DNA of 5,203 bases from Actinomycetes bacterium (GTDB lineage: Bacteria; Actinomycetota; Actinomycetes; Actinomycetales; Demequinaceae), in assembly GCA_023442845.1 (NCBI GenBank), contig JAEZXC010000022.1:1-5203 (forward strand), in the 5' to 3' direction. The notes beneath the pieces were generated by a model. The model was not told the origin of the DNA. It worked only from the letters and a program-made list of their open reading frames with translations, and ran no database searches. Each line of letters opens with the position of its first letter. The first letter of the stretch is position 1. This document shows, piece after piece, positions 1-5,203 of this stretch. Made by a program: the position numbers and the translations under genes.

Positions 1-987
1 AACTGCCGCGAACTGACGGGACCATTGTTTGAGAACGTCGACACGGTCTCTGCAGCGCGCGACATGGACGTGATCCGCTACGTGCTCGGTGATGACGCGT
101 TGCACTTCCTCGGCTTCTCCTATGGCACCCAGCTTGGCGCGACCTATGCGGAGATCTATCCCGAAAACGTCGGCCGCGTGGTGCTCGACGGGGCAGTGGA
201 CTTCTTGCTTCCCGGCGAGGAGCAGTCCCTCCAGCAAGCGCAGGGTTTCGAGAACGCGCTGACGAACTTCCTCACGTGGTGCCTTGAGCAGTCGAACTGC
301 CCGCTTGACGGCCCGGTTGACAACGCGCGGGCCCAGATCGGCCAGATTGCGCGCAGCGCCCTTGAGACTCCGTATCCCTCGGCCGGAAGCCAGATGGTCA
401 ACGGCAACACGATGGTCTACGGCATTGTGGTGACGCTCTACGCCGAGGAGTCCTGGCCCTACTTGCTCCAGGCGCTCGAAGAGGTGGTCGAGTATGACAC
501 GGCAGGCATCTTTGGCTACCTTGCCGACTTCTACCTCGACCGCAACTCGGAGACCGGAGAGTACGAAGGAAACTCGATGCCGGCCTTCACCGCCGTCAGC
601 TGCCTCGACGCGCCGCCGGATGAGGAAGAGTGGGACATCGTGAAGCAGCGGGATTTTGTGCGCGATGTGGAGGCCGTGTCACCCACCTTTGGCTGGTGGT
701 TCTCTGGCGCGGGTAGCTGCGAGGGGTGGCCGTTCGAGGCGCATGAGGTTGTGACGAGCTTGGATAACGCGAAAAGTGCCGCGCCCATGTTGGTCGTGGG
801 CACCATCTACGACCCGGCAACGCCGTACTCGTGGTCGGAGTCGCTCGCCGCGTATCTCGGTGCCACGCTGCTCACGTACGAGGGTGACGGCCACACGGCG
901 TATGGGCGCTCCAACCAGTGCGTGATCGATGCCGTCGACGCCTACTTGGTCGACGGAACGTTGCCTGCGGACGGCACTCGCTGCTGA
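1..987 (+). CDS. Secreted alpha/beta-hydrolase, tripeptidyl-aminopeptidase (TAP) type, 5'-truncated
   Basis: This is the C-terminal 328 codons of an alpha/beta-hydrolase; the reading frame is open back to base 1, so the true start and signal peptide lie upstream. A TTG at 25 is not the start, because the codons before it (NCRELTGP) continue the conserved family sequence. The nucleophile elbow GFSYG puts the catalytic Ser at visible residue 40 (bases 118-120). The Asp is probably in YDPATP (residue 271, base 811) and the His in GDGHTAYG (residue 298, base 892). The C-terminal part matches the TAP-like domain of actinobacterial secreted peptidases, which remove short peptides from protein N-termini or cleave related esters or amides. 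Seven Cys (visible residues 2, 94, 100, 201, 240, 307 and 328) fit an exported, disulfide-bonded enzyme, and the protein ends on Cys as many relatives do. Family assignment is firm; the substrate is not known from sequence. Confidence 0.9.
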   Translation, partial: NCRELTGPLFENVDTVSAARDMDVIRYVLGDDALHFLGFSYGTQLGATYAEIYPENVGRVVLDGAVDFLLPGEEQSLQQAQGFENALTNFLTWCLEQSNCPLDGPVDNARAQIGQIARSALETPYPSAGSQMVNGNTMVYGIVVTLYAEESWPYLLQALEEVVEYDTAGIFGYLADFYLDRNSETGEYEGNSMPAFTAVSCLDAPPDEEEWDIVKQRDFVRDVEAVSPTFGWWFSGAGSCEGWPFEAHEVVTSLDNAKSAAPMLVVGTIYDPATPYSWSESLAAYLGATLLTYEGDGHTAYGRSNQCVIDAVDAYLVDGTLPADGTRC

Positions 988-1018
988 CGTCGCCGCGGCA
1001 TCGTCACGGCCGTTTTTT
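971..1018 (+). terminator. Possible weak terminator at the end of the hydrolase gene
   Basis: A run of six T (1013-1018) follows imperfect dyad symmetry: ACGGC (971-975) with GCCGT (1009-1013) outside, and TGACG (985-989) with CGTCA (1002-1006) inside, separated by an asymmetric internal loop. The T-run directly after the outer stem is what an intrinsic terminator needs. However, the stem is short and interrupted, overlaps the end of the coding region, and the T-run also overlaps the candidate -35 box of the tRNA promoter. Confidence 0.25.
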
Positions 1019-1043
1019 GACCTCGCGTCGATACCGGTACACT
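1017..1043 (+). promoter_or_regulatory. Probable promoter of the tRNA-Thr gene
   Basis: TTGACC (1017-1022) resembles a housekeeping -35 box and TACACT (1038-1043) a -10 box. The spacer is 15 nt, shorter than ideal; reading the -35 as TTTTGA (1015-1020) gives 17 nt. The -10 ends 24 nt before the mature tRNA, leaving a short 5' leader for RNase P to remove. The boxes and position support the call; the spacing lowers confidence. Confidence 0.5.
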
Positions 1044-1067
1044 GGTGCACCGCGCCAGCAGGCGCAC

Positions 1068-1140
1068 GCCGCCTTAGCTCAGTCGGCAGAGCGATTCACT
1101 CGTAATGAATAGGTCAAGGGTTCGATTCCCTTAGGCGGCT
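1068..1140 (+). tRNA. tRNA-Thr (anticodon CGT)
   Basis: The 73-nt cloverleaf folds cleanly. The acceptor stem GCCGCCT (1068-1074) pairs fully with AGGCGGC (1133-1139), with T1140 as discriminator. The D arm is GCTC/GAGC (1077-1080, 1089-1092). The anticodon stem ATTCA/TGAAT encloses the loop CTCGTAA, giving anticodon CGT at 1101-1103, which reads the ACG threonine codon. The variable loop is AGGTC, and the T arm AAGGG/CCCTT carries a standard TTCGATT loop. CCA is not encoded, so it must be added by nucleotidyltransferase, as is common in actinobacteria. No integrase or duplicated 3' end is visible nearby, so there is no sign that it serves as an attachment site here. Confidence 0.97.
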
Positions 1141-1145
1141 CACAC

Positions 1146-1180
1146 AACGGCCCCGGTTGATTCACGTCACCGGGGCCGTT
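1146..1180 (+). terminator. GC-rich hairpin terminator after tRNA-Thr
   Basis: AACGGCCCCGGT (1146-1157) is the exact reverse complement of ACCGGGGCCGTT (1169-1180), making a 12-bp stem with an 11-nt loop, 5 nt after the tRNA. Only two T end the stem and no U-tract follows, which is usual for actinobacterial terminators. It probably ends the tRNA transcript and insulates the genes downstream. Confidence 0.8.
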
Positions 1181-1236
1181 CGCATGTCCGCCTGCGGCCG
1201 ACGCTGTCGCTGGGTCAGTTTGGGTACTTCGTCTCC

Positions 1237-1264
1237 TTGTGTTCGGCTGGGTCGTGCTTACGAT
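1237..1264 (+). promoter_or_regulatory. Candidate promoter of the Cys/His membrane protein gene
   Basis: TTGTGT (1237-1242) and TACGAT (1259-1264) are separated by 16 nt and lie just before the ATG at 1273. If the -10 box is real, transcription would start at about 1271-1273, making the mRNA leaderless or nearly so. The same stretch also holds a weak GGTGAG Shine-Dalgarno-like sequence (1265-1270), so a promoter further upstream with a normal leader is the alternative. I see no clear operator for a copper sensor such as CsoR. Confidence 0.35.
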
Positions 1265-1272
1265 GGTGAGCG

Positions 1273-1677
1273 ATGACCACGAGGCATGACGTCGACACGC
1301 GGCGCCCTGCGAGCAGGGCGCGCTTTGTCGCGCTCGTGGCAGGTGTGTTCGCCCTGGCGCTCATGTGCCTTGCCGCAAGCCACTCTCCGTTGGCCGGGAC
1401 AACGAGTGCCGCGCCTGCGCACGGCGTTCCCGCCGAGTCCGCTGTCCATGACCTGCACCAGACACCGCCGGTGTGTGACAACTGCGCCGAGCACCCCGAA
1501 GGAGTCTGGGCCGCCTGCATCGTTGTCATCGCCGTCGCCCTCGCCGCCAACGTGGGTGCACCGCGCGTGCCCGGGTCGGCACGTCGCATTCGACTACATG
1601 CGACCACGACGCGCATCGCTCTGCCGGTGCTGACTCGTGCACCAAACCTCCACGCGTTGAGCGTCAGCCGGACATGA
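1273..1677 (+). CDS. Small membrane protein with Cys/His-rich loop (DUF6153-like), probable metal handling
   Basis: This 134-residue protein has a basic N-terminus, a hydrophobic segment at about 18-35, a polar loop at about 36-77 and a second hydrophobic segment at about 78-95. The C-terminal tail (97-134) is rich in Arg and Thr. The loop holds H50, H59, H62, then C68-x2-C71 and H74, with C82 at the start of the second helix, a plausible metal-binding set. The layout (signal-like helix, His-rich loop, CxxC, then a helix beginning AAC) resembles actinobacterial proteins of the DUF6153 type; I recognise this by pattern only. An in-frame stop at 1267 makes ATG 1273 the earliest start. The gene sits 138 nt before a CueP-like copper lipoprotein on the same strand, which suggests that it helps bind or pass copper at the outer face of the membrane. 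The gene is well supported; the function is inferred. Confidence 0.75.
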   Translation: MTTRHDVDTRRPASRARFVALVAGVFALALMCLAASHSPLAGTTSAAPAHGVPAESAVHDLHQTPPVCDNCAEHPEGVWAACIVVIAVALAANVGAPRVPGSARRIRLHATTTRIALPVLTRAPNLHALSVSRT

Positions 1678-1743
1678 GAAACGCGCTCGCCTGCGAGCTG
1701 TAGCACATTCGCTGACCCTTCATGGCGTCGTCATTCGACGCTT

Positions 1744-1767
1744 CGCGCCGCTCATCAAGCGGCTGCG
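1744..1767 (+). other. Stable RNA hairpin between the membrane protein and CueP-like genes
   Basis: GCCGCT (1747-1752) pairs with AGCGGC (1758-1763) around the loop CATCA. The stem continues as CGC (1744-1746) with GCG (1765-1767) past a bulged T1764, giving nine base pairs in all. It lies in the 138-nt spacer, which holds no convincing gene and no clear promoter of its own. A smaller hairpin, GCTCG/CGAGC (1685-1698), follows the upstream stop codon. No U-tract follows either hairpin, so termination, attenuation or mRNA stabilisation are all possible. Confidence 0.45.
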
Positions 1768-1815
1768 CTTGTCGCCGCCTCGCGCGGATCCCACTCTTTA
1801 GCTCAAGGAACTCTC

Positions 1816-2475
1816 ATGTCCACACATCACCTTCGTTCTGCCCGCGCCGTTGCCATCGCGGCCGCTGCCCTCGCGACGCTCGCGCTCACCGCGTGCTCGC
1901 CGCAATCGCCCACGCCAAGTGCGGACGTCGCAGCCACAGCGTCGGCCGCTCCCTCGGCGGGATCTGCCCCCGCGGAGTCGGCGGCCATCGCAAGCGAGAT
2001 TCTCGCCAGTCACGGTCTCGACGGCCTCACGGCCCGCGAAGTCGTCGAGAAGATGGATGCGCTTGCGGTCGACGAACGCCCAAGCGACCTCATGTTGTCC
2101 GTCCGACCCAATGAGCTCGTGGTCATGGGCGCAGGAGGCGAAGAGGGCGCCTTGCCGATGCCGGACGACGCCTTCTACGTCTCCCTTGCTCCATATGTCT
2201 CGTCAACGCATGACTGCTACTTCCACTCGCTCACCACGTGCAAAGGCGAGATGAGCGGAGAGGACGTGCATGTTGTCGTGACCGACGCGGCCACCGGCGA
2301 CATTCTCATCGACGATGTCCGCACCACCTTCGACAACGGCTTCGTCGGACTGTGGCTACCGAAAGGCATCGATGCGGTGGTCGAGATCGAGGCGGATGGC
2401 CGCAGCGCCAGCGCGACGCTGTCGACGCGCAACGCCGATGACGCCACATGCGTCACCACCATGCAGTTGACGTAA
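1816..2475 (+). CDS. cueP: CueP-family copper-binding lipoprotein
   Basis: This 219-residue envelope lipoprotein begins with a basic stretch, a hydrophobic Ala-rich signal peptide and the lipobox LTAC, so Cys27 should be lipidated. A Ser/Ala/Pro-rich linker follows (about 28-55), then the CueP domain to the end. Diagnostic features are GLDGLTAREVVEKMDAL (67 onward), ERPSDL...SVRP, C134-YFHSLTT-C142 (CX7C), FDNGF at 172-176 followed by GLWLP, and the C-terminal CVTTMQLT with C212. In Salmonella, CueP is a periplasmic copper-binding protein with three conserved Cys in the same arrangement; it takes part in copper tolerance and copper supply to superoxide dismutase. All three are present here, and the lipid anchor replaces a periplasm in this Gram-positive-type cell. 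AAGGAA (1805-1810) is a good ribosome binding site 5 nt before the ATG. It probably works with the Cys/His-rich membrane protein upstream. Confidence 0.92.
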   Translation: MSTHHLRSARAVAIAAAALATLALTACSPQSPTPSADVAATASAAPSAGSAPAESAAIASEILASHGLDGLTAREVVEKMDALAVDERPSDLMLSVRPNELVVMGAGGEEGALPMPDDAFYVSLAPYVSSTHDCYFHSLTTCKGEMSGEDVHVVVTDAATGDILIDDVRTTFDNGFVGLWLPKGIDAVVEIEADGRSASATLSTRNADDATCVTTMQLT

Positions 2476-2483
2476 GTGTGGCA

Positions 2484-2544
2484 ACCCCCGCACACGGGTA
2501 CCCAGGAAACAACTTCCCTGCTACGGTGCCTGTTGTGCGGGGGT
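2484..2544 (+). terminator. Long-loop inverted repeat after cueP: terminator or leader structure
   Basis: ACCCCCGCACA (2484-2494) is exactly complementary to TGTGCGGGGGT (2534-2544), an 11-bp GC-rich stem starting 8 nt after the cueP stop. The 39-nt loop contains the palindrome GGGTACCC (2496-2503) and a small GGAA/TTCC hairpin (2505-2508, 2514-2517). No T-run follows. It could end the copper transcript or be a structured leader for the lipoprotein gene at 2642. The rest of the 166-nt spacer shows no confident promoter. Confidence 0.5.
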
Positions 2545-2641
2545 ACACCTCCGCGTGTTGTCACGGTGCGGGTGCCTTTGCCGGTCGCGCCGCCCCATCG
2601 CGGTGCCGAGAAGGTGCCCTTGTCCCCGGAGGAGCTCCCCC

Positions 2642-3160
2642 ATGTCCCATATTCGTATCCCGGCGTCACTTGCCGGTGTGGCGCTCGCGTCGGTTGTCGT
2701 ACTGAGCGGCTGCGCGAGCGTTGTTGACAACGCCGTCGATTCCGCGGTCGATAAGGCCGCTGAGAATGTCGCCGAGAACCTCGCAGAGGACGCGATCGAG
2801 AACGCGCTCAAGTCGGACACCGGCGAGGACGCAAGCATCGACCTCGGCCTTGACGGTTCGGGCGCGTCAGTCCCGTCAGACTTCCCGAGCGACGTGCCAC
2901 TTCCGGACGGCTTCGACCTCTCGTTGGCGATGAAGGTTTCGGGCGGTTTTAGCCTCTCGTACACGTCGTCGGACCGGGGCAAGGTTGACGCGTACATTGC
3001 GAAGTTTGGCGGCTGGGAGGAGAGCTTCTCGAGCGATATGGGCGAACTGCGTTCGTGGGGCTTCTCCAACGGCGCGTGGTCGGTCACGATCGGCGACATT
3101 CAGTCGAGCTCGGACGGCGAGGTCATGATGACCCTCACCGTCACCCCCCTCACCCAGTAA
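2642..3160 (+). CDS. Lipoprotein of unknown function with an N-terminal four-residue acidic repeat
   Basis: This 172-residue protein has a short signal peptide ending in the lipobox LSGC, so Cys24 should carry the lipid. ATG 2642 is chosen because GGAGGAG (2628-2634) lies 7 nt upstream and the signal peptide begins there; the frame stays open further upstream, but that extension looks non-coding. Directly after the lipid Cys, residues 28-55 consist of seven units of the pattern [V/A/I][D/E]x[A/V/L], with an acidic residue at every fourth position (29, 33, 37, 41, 45, 49, 53), likely a helical stalk. A Gly/Asp/Ser-rich linker (58-76) leads to a C-terminal domain (about 77-172) that opens with PSDFPSDVPLPDG and carries W125, W139 and W146 in alternating polar/hydrophobic stretches, suggesting a small beta-rich fold. 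I do not recognise a named family. It is anchored at the outer face of the membrane and appears to be a single-gene unit, with a structured leader before it and a terminator behind. Confidence 0.85.
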   Translation: MSHIRIPASLAGVALASVVVLSGCASVVDNAVDSAVDKAAENVAENLAEDAIENALKSDTGEDASIDLGLDGSGASVPSDFPSDVPLPDGFDLSLAMKVSGGFSLSYTSSDRGKVDAYIAKFGGWEESFSSDMGELRSWGFSNGAWSVTIGDIQSSSDGEVMMTLTVTPLTQ

Positions 3161-3171
3161 TTCCTGTCGTG

Positions 3172-3206
3172 ACGGCCCCGCACCCCAACGAGGGGAGCGG
3201 GGCCGT
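3172..3206 (+). terminator. GC-rich hairpin terminator after the repeat lipoprotein
   Basis: ACGGCCCCGC (3172-3181) pairs perfectly with GCGGGGCCGT (3197-3206). Inside, after an A-A mismatch, CCCC (3183-3186) pairs with GGGG (3192-3195) around an AACGA loop. The hairpin starts 11 nt after the stop codon and has no U-tract. It shares the core ACGGCCCCG/CGGGGCCGT with the hairpin after the tRNA gene. Confidence 0.8.
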
Positions 3207-3244
3207 TGCGCTGTCAAGGGGGACTAACGCCCCGGCGCGGCTTC

Positions 3245-3260
3245 GTTCTCGTGGGAGAAT
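3245..3260 (+). promoter_or_regulatory. Ribosome binding site inside a small hairpin, FAD/Fe-S gene
   Basis: GGGAGAA (3253-3259) is a good Shine-Dalgarno sequence 7 nt before the GTG start at 3267 and decides that start. GTTCTC (3245-3250) can pair with GAGAAT (3255-3260, one G-T pair) around GTGG, covering most of the site. The stem is short, so real occlusion is uncertain. Confidence 0.5.
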
Positions 3261-3266
3261 GCGCGC

Positions 3267-5203
3267 GTGACTCTGGCACCGGAACGCGATCGCGACATAG
3301 ACGTTCACGCGCTTGCCGCTGAACTCACGCGGGTGATTGACGGCGAGGTGGAGACCTCGGCCCGGCGCCGCGCCGAGTACTCCTCGGATGCGTCGAACTA
3401 TCGCGTGGTGCCTACGGTGGTCGTCTTTCCGCGTCACACCGACGATGTGCTCGCAGCTCATGACGTGTCGCGGCGGCTCGGTGTGCCGCTGACCATGCGA
3501 GGCGGAGGCACGTCGGTCGCGGGCAACTCGATCGGTGAGGGAATGGTGCTCGACACCTCCCGCCACATGAGTGAGATCGTCGACGTTGATGTCGCCGGCA
3601 AAACCGCCCGCGTCCAGCCGGGCGTTGTCCTCTCCACGCTTCAAAGTCGCGTCGCGCCCCACGCGTTGCGTTTTGGACCCGATCCGTCGACGTCCACTCG
3701 CGCCACCTTTGGCGGTCTCATCGGCAATAACGCCTGCGGCCCACACGCCGTCGCCTTTGGCAAGACGAGCGACAACGTCCTTGCGCTCGACGTGGTCGAC
3801 GGACTTGGCCGACGCTTCACCGCCACCCGCGGTGACCTGTCCGTGGTGCCGGGCCTCGCCGAGCTTGTCCAGGCGAATCTTGGTCTCATCCGCACGGAGT
3901 TTGGTCGCTTCGGCCGGCAGGTGAGCGGCTACAGCCTTGAGCACTTGCTGCCCGAGAACGGCGCGGACCTTGCGCGCTTCCTCGTTGGCACCGAAGGCAC
4001 GTTGGTGTCGGTGCTCGAGGCAACGGTGGCTCTCGTCGACGTGCCTCCTGTACGCCTCACCGGCGTCTTTGCATATCCCGATATGGCGACCGCGGCCGAC
4101 GCCGTCATGCCGATGCTCGCGCACAAGCCGCACGCAGTTGAAGGCCTTGACGCCCGGCTTGTCGAGCGCGTGCGGGCTGCTAAGGGAGCAGAGGCCGTCC
4201 CCGAGTTGCCTGAAGGCGGCGGCTGGCTCTTTGTCGAGGTGGGGGCGGCGACGCCTGCCGAAGCGGAAGAGACAATGCAGGCTCTTGCGGCCGACGCCGG
4301 AGCGAGTGTCTATCGTGTGGTACCTGACGCCGTGGAGGCGGCGAAGTTGTGGGCGATCCGTGCGGACGGTGCCGGGCTTGCAGGGCGATCAGAGGACGGC
4401 GCGGAGTGCTGGCCCGGCTGGGAGGACGCAGCGGTCCCGCCGGAGAAACTCGGCGCCTACCTGCGCGACTTCGATGCGTTGATGGAACGCCACGGCGTGA
4501 CGGGCCAGCCCTTTGGACACTTCGGTGATGGCTGCATCCACGTGCGCCTCGACATCCCTCTCCAAGAAGACGGCCGACCGCTCCGTGCCTTCATGGAAGA
4601 CGCAGCGGCTCTCGTCGCGAGTCACGGCGGCTCACTGAGCGGCGAGCACGGTGACGGCCGTGCACGTTCAGAGTTGCTCCCCGTCATGTACAGCCCCGCG
4701 GCAATCGAGCTATTCCGCCAGGTGAAGGCGTTGTTCGACCCCAATGGGGTGATGAACCCGGGCGTCATGGTCGATCCCGCTCCGCTCGACGCGGACCTAC
4801 GCCGACCAAACGCCCCCCGCAGCCCAAGCGTCGGCCATGCCTTCACGCATGACCACGGCGACCTCACCGAAGCTGTCCACCGCTGTACAGGCGTGGGCAA
4901 GTGCCGGGCCGACGCGATTGGAACCGGCACCGGCTTCATGTGCCCGAGTTATCAAGCGACCGGTGACGAGAAGGACGTGACGCGGGGACGCGCGCGCGTG
5001 CTGCAAGACGCAATCAATGGTCGCCTCATCGGCGGGCTGACGGCGCCGGAAGTGCGCGAAAGCCTCGACCTGTGCCTCAGCTGCAAGGCGTGTTCCGCGG
5101 ACTGCCCAAGTGGCGTCGACATGGCGGCCTACAAATCCGAAGTGCTCCACCAGACGTACCGTCGCTCGTTGCGACCGATGCCGCATTACTCGATTGGCTG
5201 GCT
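3267..5203 (+). CDS. FAD-binding and 4Fe-4S oxidoreductase (YdiJ / D-2-hydroxyacid dehydrogenase-like), 3'-truncated
   Basis: The frame is open from GTG 3267 to the window end (645 full codons). The first ~260 residues are a VAO-type FAD-binding domain: YSSDASNYR (38-46), RGGGTSVAGNSIG (78-90), DPSTSTRATFGGLIGNNACG (139-158), SGYSLEHLLPEN (220-231) and GTEGT (241-245). An FAD-oxidase C-terminal domain follows, with GHFGDGCIH (H418, H425) and GEHGDGR (E460); in D-2-hydroxyglutarate dehydrogenases the equivalent His/His/Glu bind a metal near the substrate. The last part is an iron-sulfur module: C540-x5-C546 with C559-P, then canonical C603-x2-C606-x2-C609-x3-C613-P. Relatives are about 950-1000 residues long, with a CCG-type domain at the end that would lie beyond the window. 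The protein should oxidise a D-2-hydroxyacid (lactate, 2-hydroxyglutarate or similar) in the cytoplasm or at the membrane and pass electrons through Fe-S clusters to the respiratory chain. The exact substrate cannot be read from sequence. A terminator precedes it, so it probably has its own promoter, but I see no clear one. Confidence 0.93.
   Translation, partial: MTLAPERDRDIDVHALAAELTRVIDGEVETSARRRAEYSSDASNYRVVPTVVVFPRHTDDVLAAHDVSRRLGVPLTMRGGGTSVAGNSIGEGMVLDTSRHMSEIVDVDVAGKTARVQPGVVLSTLQSRVAPHALRFGPDPSTSTRATFGGLIGNNACGPHAVAFGKTSDNVLALDVVDGLGRRFTATRGDLSVVPGLAELVQANLGLIRTEFGRFGRQVSGYSLEHLLPENGADLARFLVGTEGTLVSVLEATVALVDVPPVRLTGVFAYPDMATAADAVMPMLAHKPHAVEGLDARLVERVRAAKGAEAVPELPEGGGWLFVEVGAATPAEAEETMQALAADAGASVYRVVPDAVEAAKLWAIRADGAGLAGRSEDGAECWPGWEDAAVPPEKLGAYLRDFDALMERHGVTGQPFGHFGDGCIHVRLDIPLQEDGRPLRAFMEDAAALVASHGGSLSGEHGDGRARSELLPVMYSPAAIELFRQVKALFDPNGVMNPGVMVDPAPLDADLRRPNAPRSPSVGHAFTHDHGDLTEAVHRCTGVGKCRADAIGTGTGFMCPSYQATGDEKDVTRGRARVLQDAINGRLIGGLTAPEVRESLDLCLSCKACSADCPSGVDMAAYKSEVLHQTYRRSLRPMPHYSIGW

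Noticed and set aside
1068..1140. tRNA-Thr as an integration (att) site
   Set aside because: No integrase gene and no second copy of the tRNA 3' end are seen in the window.
1188..1197. CCGC/GCGG mini-hairpin after the tRNA terminator
   Set aside because: Four base pairs with a two-base loop cannot form a stable structure and are expected by chance at this GC content.
1215..1706. Minus-strand open frame (163 codons) over the Cys/His membrane protein
   Set aside because: The + strand frame has a signal-like helix, a second hydrophobic segment and a Cys/His loop; the minus frame has no coherent features and enters the promoter region.
1722..2114. Plus-strand open frame overlapping the start of cueP
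   Set aside because: Its product is Arg/Ser/Cys-rich low-complexity sequence in an alternative frame of the CueP signal peptide and linker, without a ribosome binding site.
2555..2641. Upstream extension of the repeat lipoprotein
   Set aside because: The frame is open, but the extra 29 residues are Arg/Pro/Cys-rich and would bury the signal peptide. The strong GGAGGAG site and the lipobox fit the ATG at 2642.
2719..2732. Near-palindrome CGTTGT-TG-ACAACG within the repeat lipoprotein gene
   Set aside because: It lies inside codons of the tetrad repeat and is explained by the coding sequence (Val-Val-Asp-Asn); nothing suggests an operator there.
3150..4133. Long minus-strand open frame (327 codons) opposite the FAD/Fe-S gene
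   Set aside because: It lies antisense to strongly conserved FAD-binding motifs, its translation is Arg/His-rich with no recognisable domain, and it reads through a terminator hairpin. It reflects high GC content.

Overview
The window looks like a piece of chromosome from a high-GC Gram-positive bacterium (Actinomycetota). The evidence is the strong G/C bias at third codon positions, GTG/TTG-style starts, two lipoproteins with Ala-rich signal peptides, GC-rich hairpin terminators without long U-tracts, a tRNA gene without encoded CCA, and protein families typical of actinobacteria. I cannot fix the genus. Every supported gene is on the + strand, and nothing points to mobile elements, CRISPR arrays or recent transfer.

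Layout. Bases 1-987 hold the 3' part of a secreted alpha/beta-hydrolase of the tripeptidyl-aminopeptidase (TAP) type; its start lies before the window. A tRNA-Thr(CGT) gene follows at 1068-1140, with a probable promoter in front and a perfect 12-bp hairpin terminator behind. Next come a small two-helix membrane protein with a Cys/His-rich extracytoplasmic loop (1273-1677) and a CueP-like copper-binding lipoprotein (1816-2475). These two look like a copper-handling unit of the cell envelope, with a hairpin in the 138-nt gap between them. After a structured 166-nt leader comes a lipoprotein of unknown function (2642-3160), whose mature N-terminus is a striking four-residue repeat, followed by a second GC-rich terminator. 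The last gene (GTG at 3267, running off the end) encodes an FAD-binding oxidoreductase fused to an iron-sulfur module, related to the YdiJ / D-2-hydroxyacid dehydrogenase group.

How the genes work together. Only the Cys/His membrane protein and the CueP-like lipoprotein form a convincing functional pair. The TAP hydrolase, the tRNA, the repeat lipoprotein and the FAD/Fe-S enzyme appear to be independent units separated by terminators or structured gaps. The most unusual points are the copper pair, the exact four-residue periodicity of acidic residues in the second lipoprotein, and several RNA hairpins in the spacers. I found no clearly new defence or mobile system.
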